The translations under genes and the position numbers were made by a program. A DNA stretch of 64,000 nucleotides. Source: Variovorax saccharolyticus (lineage in GTDB: Bacteria > Pseudomonadota > Gammaproteobacteria > Burkholderiales > Burkholderiaceae_C). Positions 60,321-64,000 of the stretch are shown in pieces; position 1 is the first letter of the stretch, and every line of letters begins with the position of its first letter. Below the pieces are notes generated by a model. The model saw nothing but the letters and a program-made list of their open reading frames with translations. It was not told the DNA's origin and searched no databases. Where the stretch lies: contig NZ_JASZYT010000005.1 in NCBI RefSeq assembly GCF_030316765.1, positions 186,001 through 250,000 of the forward strand. The letters run 5' to 3'.

Positions 60321-62819
60321 ATGATGACTGGACGCTTCAATGGGCTCGTGGTGCTGGCAATCGGCTGCACTGCGGCGCTCGCTTCATGTGCCGGTGGCGG
60401 CAGCGCCCCGCTGGCGCCTCTTGCGGCAGCTCCGGGTGGACAAGGAGCGGTCGCGTCGAAGCTGACCATCAAGCGCGACACCTACGGCACGCCGCATGTC
60501 TACGCCGACAACACGCACGACCTGTTCTACGGCTTCGGCTACGCGGTCGCGGAAGACCACCTCTATCAGCTCGAGATGGCCAAGCGCTCGGGCAACGGAA
60601 CCGTCGCTGCGGTGCTCGGGCCGCGCTATGCCGCGACCGACATCGCGACCCGCTCGGGCATCGACCCGGCTTCCGTTCGAAGGCAACTCGACGCGCTGTC
60701 GGCAGAAGATCGGGCGATGTTCGATGGCTATGCCAAGGGCGTGAACGCCCGCGTCAGGGAAGTCCTGGCCAACAAGACCGAACTCCTGCCAAGGGAGTTC
60801 GTCGACGCCGGCTTCGAGCCCGGCAGCTGGAGTTCCGAGGATGTGGCCCTGGTCTGGATCGGATTGATCCTGAACCGGTTCTTCGGGGGGAGCGCCGAAG
60901 TGGCCAACCTTGCGCTCTTGAACCAGTTGAAGGCGGAGAAGGGCGCCTCCGCAGGTCAAAGCATCTACGACCAGATGCGCTGGCTGGAGGACCCCGCTGC
61001 CCCGACCATCATCCCGCGGCCAGGAGCCGTTGCCTCTGCCCGGCAGGGCTCCGAGGCCACAGGCGATGCTCGTCTGGCGCTGCGACCGATATCGCAGTCC
61101 GGCGCTGCTTCGCATCGGGCATTGCAGGTGGCGGCCCTGGGGCTCGCGGCGACCGAGAACATGCCGACCGCGAGCAATGCGTGGGTGCTGGGGCCTTCGA
61201 GATCCGCCGACGGCACCGCCATCCTCTACAACGGGCCGCAACAGGGCTTCAACAACCCGTCCTTCGTGACGGCGATCGGACTGCATGGCGCTGGCTATGA
61301 CCTGACCGGCATGACGCCCATCGGCCTTTTGCCCGTGCTCTTCGGGACCAACGGCACCATCGCCTGGGGCTCCACCGTGGGCTCGCTCGACACCAACGAC
61401 ACCTACCAGGAGCAGTTGAATCCGGCCAACCGCTACGAGTACCGGTTCAAGGGCCGGTTCATTCCCATGGAAAAGCGCACGGAATCCATCAAGGTGAAGG
61501 GCGAGGCCGACCGCAGCTTCGACGTCTACTCGACGGTTCACGGATTCGTTCAGACCTGGGACCTTGCCAACCAGACGGCCTACAGCGCGAAGCGCTCATG
61601 GGAAGGCGTCGAAGTCGAGACCATGCTGGGCTGGGGCAAGGCCGCGCAGGCCAGGAACTGGAACCAGTTCATGGCGCAGGCAGCGCGCGTGAGCGCATCC
61701 ATCACATGGTTCTACGCCGACGTCGACGGCAACATCGGCGCCGCCGGCCTGGGCGCATTGCCTGTCCGGCCCGCGCAGCAGAACATTCAATTTCCCGCGC
61801 TCGGCGACGGCAGCATGGAGTGGCAGGGCCGCCGGCCCTTCAGCGAGAACCCGAAGGCCTACAACCCGGCTCAAGGCTACTTCGTGAGCTGGAACAATCA
61901 GATTGCGGCAGGCCTTCGCGCCGACGGCGCCAACTTCTCGGCGGTCGATCGCGTCAACGAGCTCGGCGTGCAGCTGGCGGGCCCAGCGAAGTTCACGCCG
62001 GAGCAAGCCTGGAGCATTGCGGGCAACGCGGCGGTGGCCGACCTCAATGCGCGCTACTTCGTGCCCTACATCAAGGCTGCCACCGCGTCGCTTCCCGCGT
62101 CGGACCCGGTGCGCAAGGCAGCCGACGCCCTCGTCGCCTGGGACATGCGCCTGCAGGACACCAACAAGGACGGCCAGTACGACGGCCCCGGCGTGACGAT
62201 CCTCCAGGCCTGGCTGAAGGCGATGACCGTGGCGGTCCTCAAGGACGACCTGCCGGCCGGCGTCTTCAACTCCCTGGTCGACCTCGGGTATGCGCCGCTG
62301 GCGGGCGGTGCCCCGGGAAGCCTGCAGCCTGCCCGGGCCTCCAAGCTCCTCTTCAATGCCCTCCAGGGTGCTTCCTCCGGCGTTCCGCAGCGCTACGATT
62401 TCCTGAGCGGCCAAACGCCGGACAGCGTCGTGCGTGCCGCGCTTTCGACAGCGGTTGCAGAGCTGACCACCACCTACGGCGCCGACCCGGCCAAGTGGGT
62501 CACGCCGTCCGCAAGGCACCGGTTCTCGAAGACGAATGCGATCGGCGTGCCGTGGGCCGCCGAAGACCAGGAGACCCCGCTGTACCAGAACCGCGGGACC
62601 GCGGGATTCCGTGTGGTCCTGCGAAAGGACGCGGTCGAGATGTGCTCGCTGATGGCGCCGGGCCAAAGCGGATTCGTGAGCGCAAGCCTCGGCAGGACCA
62701 GGCACTACGACGACCAGCTGCCGCTCTTCGAGACCAACTCGTGCAAGCAGGACGCGGTGGGTCGGGCGCAGGTCGATGCACGCGCGAAGGCGACCAGGAC
62801 GCTGACCGTGAGCCCCTGA
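60321..62819 (+). CDS. Penicillin acylase-family Ntn hydrolase, lipoprotein
   Basis: 832 residues. Signal with lipobox LASC (Cys23) followed by Gly/Ser/Ala/Pro linker. The acylase pattern begins TIKRDTYGTPHVYADN; the autocatalytic cleavage point is before Ser285 (TASNAWVLG), which becomes the N-terminal nucleophile of the beta chain. TYGTPHVYAD and FVSWNNQIAAG are family hallmarks. Enzymes of this family hydrolyse amides such as penicillins, acyl-homoserine lactones or cyclic lipopeptides; specificity here is unknown. Lipidation would hold it at an envelope membrane. The tail has a cysteine (NSCKQD) that could pair with Cys at VEMCS. Confidence 0.92.
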   Translation: MMTGRFNGLVVLAIGCTAALASCAGGGSAPLAPLAAAPGGQGAVASKLTIKRDTYGTPHVYADNTHDLFYGFGYAVAEDHLYQLEMAKRSGNGTVAAVLGPRYAATDIATRSGIDPASVRRQLDALSAEDRAMFDGYAKGVNARVREVLANKTELLPREFVDAGFEPGSWSSEDVALVWIGLILNRFFGGSAEVANLALLNQLKAEKGASAGQSIYDQMRWLEDPAAPTIIPRPGAVASARQGSEATGDARLALRPISQSGAASHRALQVAALGLAATENMPTASNAWVLGPSRSADGTAILYNGPQQGFNNPSFVTAIGLHGAGYDLTGMTPIGLLPVLFGTNGTIAWGSTVGSLDTNDTYQEQLNPANRYEYRFKGRFIPMEKRTESIKVKGEADRSFDVYSTVHGFVQTWDLANQTAYSAKRSWEGVEVETMLGWGKAAQARNWNQFMAQAARVSASITWFYADVDGNIGAAGLGALPVRPAQQNIQFPALGDGSMEWQGRRPFSENPKAYNPAQGYFVSWNNQIAAGLRADGANFSAVDRVNELGVQLAGPAKFTPEQAWSIAGNAAVADLNARYFVPYIKAATASLPASDPVRKAADALVAWDMRLQDTNKDGQYDGPGVTILQAWLKAMTVAVLKDDLPAGVFNSLVDLGYAPLAGGAPGSLQPARASKLLFNALQGASSGVPQRYDFLSGQTPDSVVRAALSTAVAELTTTYGADPAKWVTPSARHRFSKTNAIGVPWAAEDQETPLYQNRGTAGFRVVLRKDAVEMCSLMAPGQSGFVSASLGRTRHYDDQLPLFETNSCKQDAVGRAQVDARAKATRTLTVSP

Positions 62820-62840
62820 AGCCGCCGCGAGGCGGAGCGC

Positions 62841-63314
62841 TCATCCGCGCTGCTTCAGATCCTTGCGCATCCAGGCATTCTCGAGCGTCACGCCCCGAAG
62901 GACCGGGCATCGCCGCTCGACCACATGGAAGCCGTGGAGAGCAAAGAAGGGTTCGGCCGTCTTGCTGACGTCCGAACTCAGCTCGGCCAGGCCGAGCGCC
63001 TCGGCCTCCTCGTGAATGCGAGCCATCAGCCTCGTCCCGATGCCTTGTCGCGGATGGGCGCCCGAGACGAAGAAGTGGTCGATGTAGCCGTTCTGCTGGA
63101 CGTCCGCGTAGCCGACGATCTCGTCGCCGAGCTCGGCGACGAAGGGATTGATTCCCCGAACTCGCCGGGCCCACAGCCCGGTGTCGAGGTCCGCCGGTGC
63201 CCATGCCTCGACCTGCTCCGGCGCGTAGTCGCGGGAAGCGATCTCGTGGATGGCCGTGAAGTAGACGCGGAACAACGCAGCTTCGTCACCGGGCCTGAAA
63301 CGACGAATCTCCAT
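62841..63314 (-). CDS. GNAT-family N-acetyltransferase
   Basis: 157 residues from ATG at 63314. Motif A for acetyl-CoA is HPRQGIGTRLMARIHEEA (pyrophosphate loop RQGIGT), preceded by DHFFVSGAHP and followed by ELSSDVSKTAEPFFALHGF. It resembles the YafP-like branch of small GNATs. Substrate is unknown. Convergent with the acylase gene, 21 nt apart, with a short GC-rich hairpin (62822-62835) between them. Confidence 0.9.
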   Translation of the reverse strand: MEIRRFRPGDEAALFRVYFTAIHEIASRDYAPEQVEAWAPADLDTGLWARRVRGINPFVAELGDEIVGYADVQQNGYIDHFFVSGAHPRQGIGTRLMARIHEEAEALGLAELSSDVSKTAEPFFALHGFHVVERRCPVLRGVTLENAWMRKDLKQRG

Positions 63315-63339
63315 GACGTCCGCGCGAGGTGGACAGGAC

Positions 63340-63777
63340 CTAGGAGGCATCCGCGACCGCCGGCTGCCCGCGGCGCTCGAGTCGCTCGAAGCCGCCCATG
63401 CCGGCCAGCATGGCGACCACGAAGACCAGCGCCTTGCCTTCGCCCATGCCGAGCGCGACGAGCGCCGGGCCCGGGCAGAAGCCGGCGATCCCCCAGCCGA
63501 TGCCGAACAGGACGCTGCCGAGCACCAGGCGGCGATCGATGTCGCGCGAAGCCGGCAGTCTCATCGGTGCCCCGAGGACCGAGACCGTGCGCTTGCGCGC
63601 GACGGCGAAGGCGATAGCGCCGACGGCAATCGCGCCGCCCATCACGAAGGCCAGGGACGGATCCCAGGCGCCGCCCAGGTCGAGGAAGCCGAGCACCTTG
63701 GCGGGATCGGACATGCCCGAGACGATGAGGCCGAGGCCCAGCACCAGTCCGGCGAGCAGGGCAGTGAAAACGGTCAT
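63340..63777 (-). CDS. YeeE/YedE-type (DUF6691) membrane protein
   Basis: 145 residues, four membrane helices. The signature VSGMSDPAKVLGFLDLGGAWDPS near the N-terminus and GIAGFCPGPALVALGMGEG with a central Cys mark the C-terminal half of split YeeE/YedE (thiosulfate/sulfur uptake) proteins. The matching N-terminal half is encoded just upstream on the same strand with an 11-nt gap. Together they should form one sulfur-compound channel. Confidence 0.9.
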   Translation of the reverse strand: MTVFTALLAGLVLGLGLIVSGMSDPAKVLGFLDLGGAWDPSLAFVMGGAIAVGAIAFAVARKRTVSVLGAPMRLPASRDIDRRLVLGSVLFGIGWGIAGFCPGPALVALGMGEGKALVFVVAMLAGMGGFERLERRGQPAVADAS

Positions 63778-63788
63778 GGCGGGATTTC

Positions 63789-64000
63789 TCAGAGGGCGAG
63801 CAGGTGGCGGATCAGGAACACGGTGGCGAAGCCGGCTGCCATGAAGGTGGCCGTCGCCACCAGCGAGCGCGGCGACAGCCGGGACAGGCCGCAGACGCCG
63901 TGGCCGCTGGTGCAGCCGGAGCCAAGGCGCGTGCCGAATCCGACCAGCAGGCCGGCGACGACCAGGGCGCCGAACTGGGCGTCGATTTGGGGTCGCGGGA
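63789..64000 (-). CDS. YeeE/YedE family membrane protein, C-terminal part (cut by window edge)
   Basis: About 70 residues are present, ending FLIRHLLAL. The segment [23 protein letters not shown] is the hallmark YeeE/YedE cysteine motif that relays thiosulfate or sulfide through the membrane. The start is beyond the right edge. It is upstream of and co-oriented with the DUF6691 half, an arrangement common for two-gene versions of this transporter. Confidence 0.88.
   Translation of the reverse strand, partial: PRPQIDAQFGALVVAGLLVGFGTRLGSGCTSGHGVCGLSRLSPRSLVATATFMAAGFATVFLIRHLLAL

Noticed and set aside
56333..60481. 1382-codon open frame antisense to the autotransporter
   Set aside because: Low-complexity composition and no recognisable motif; the plus strand encodes a textbook autotransporter.
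62822..62835. Intrinsic terminator between the acylase and GNAT genes
   Set aside because: Only a 5-bp stem with a GCGA loop and no T-run; too weak to annotate as a terminator.

Overview
The window is a GC-rich (roughly 68-70 %), densely packed chromosomal segment of a Gram-negative bacterium. Outer-membrane proteins, a NorR/Hmp pair, SelD/MnmH, high-GC codon use and many short or overlapping gene junctions suggest a betaproteobacterium of the order Burkholderiales, plausibly a Comamonadaceae (Variovorax-like). That placement is inference from gene content. No rRNA, tRNA, phage, insertion sequence or CRISPR array was seen.

Layout. 1-3.5 kb: two coupled two-component genes, the first cut by the window edge. 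3.5-6.6 kb: a four-gene, end-overlapping minus-strand operon (glycosyltransferase, acyl-CoA-dehydrogenase-like protein, PIG-L deacetylase, methyltransferase) opposite a flavodoxin-fold oxidoreductase. 8-12 kb: small accessory genes (NTF2-like, BrkB-type membrane protein, second glycosyltransferase, GFA enzyme, one orphan). 12-15 kb: a PL10-type pectate lyase lipoprotein behind a promoter flanked by three palindromic operators, then an outer-membrane barrel protein. 15-18 kb: the nitric oxide module hmp/norR with a sigma-54 promoter and three NorR-like boxes. 18-25.7 kb: a selenium block (selD; a PhnD-type ABC importer fused by overlaps to mnmH) interrupted by a chemoreceptor with a sigma-28 promoter and a toxin-antitoxin pair. 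25.7-28.7 kb: dps, a DUF2092 protein, an Asn-rich exported protein and a BASS-type transporter.

28.7-45.2 kb is the most striking region. A giant VCBS-repeat surface protein with LEPR and DUF4347 signatures, broken by two frameshifts in this sequence, heads an operon with TolC, an HlyD-type adaptor, a GAF-HlyD fusion and an M50 zinc metalloprotease-HlyD fusion. There is no ABC ATPase and no RTX motif, so it looks like a type I secretion relative in which an intramembrane protease fusion replaces the exporter.

45.2-56.3 kb is a two-component system (periplasmic-binding-protein histidine kinase, FixJ-type regulator, receiver-only regulator) with three membrane proteins on one side and two sulfatases plus a DUF1254 protein on the other. 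A 21-nt box, NCT-N2-ACCAAAG-N3-AGTNNC with fixed spacing, lies before the receiver-only gene, the DUF1622 operon, the sulfatase operon and, 21-24 kb away, the DUF2092 operon. I propose this as the regulon of the FixJ-type protein. A second motif (TGCCCCAAGGTGCA) links the kinase/sulfatase intergenic region with the gap between the two sulfatases. 56.3-64 kb: an autotransporter, a penicillin-acylase-type lipoprotein, a GNAT acetyltransferase and two YeeE/YedE-type membrane proteins.
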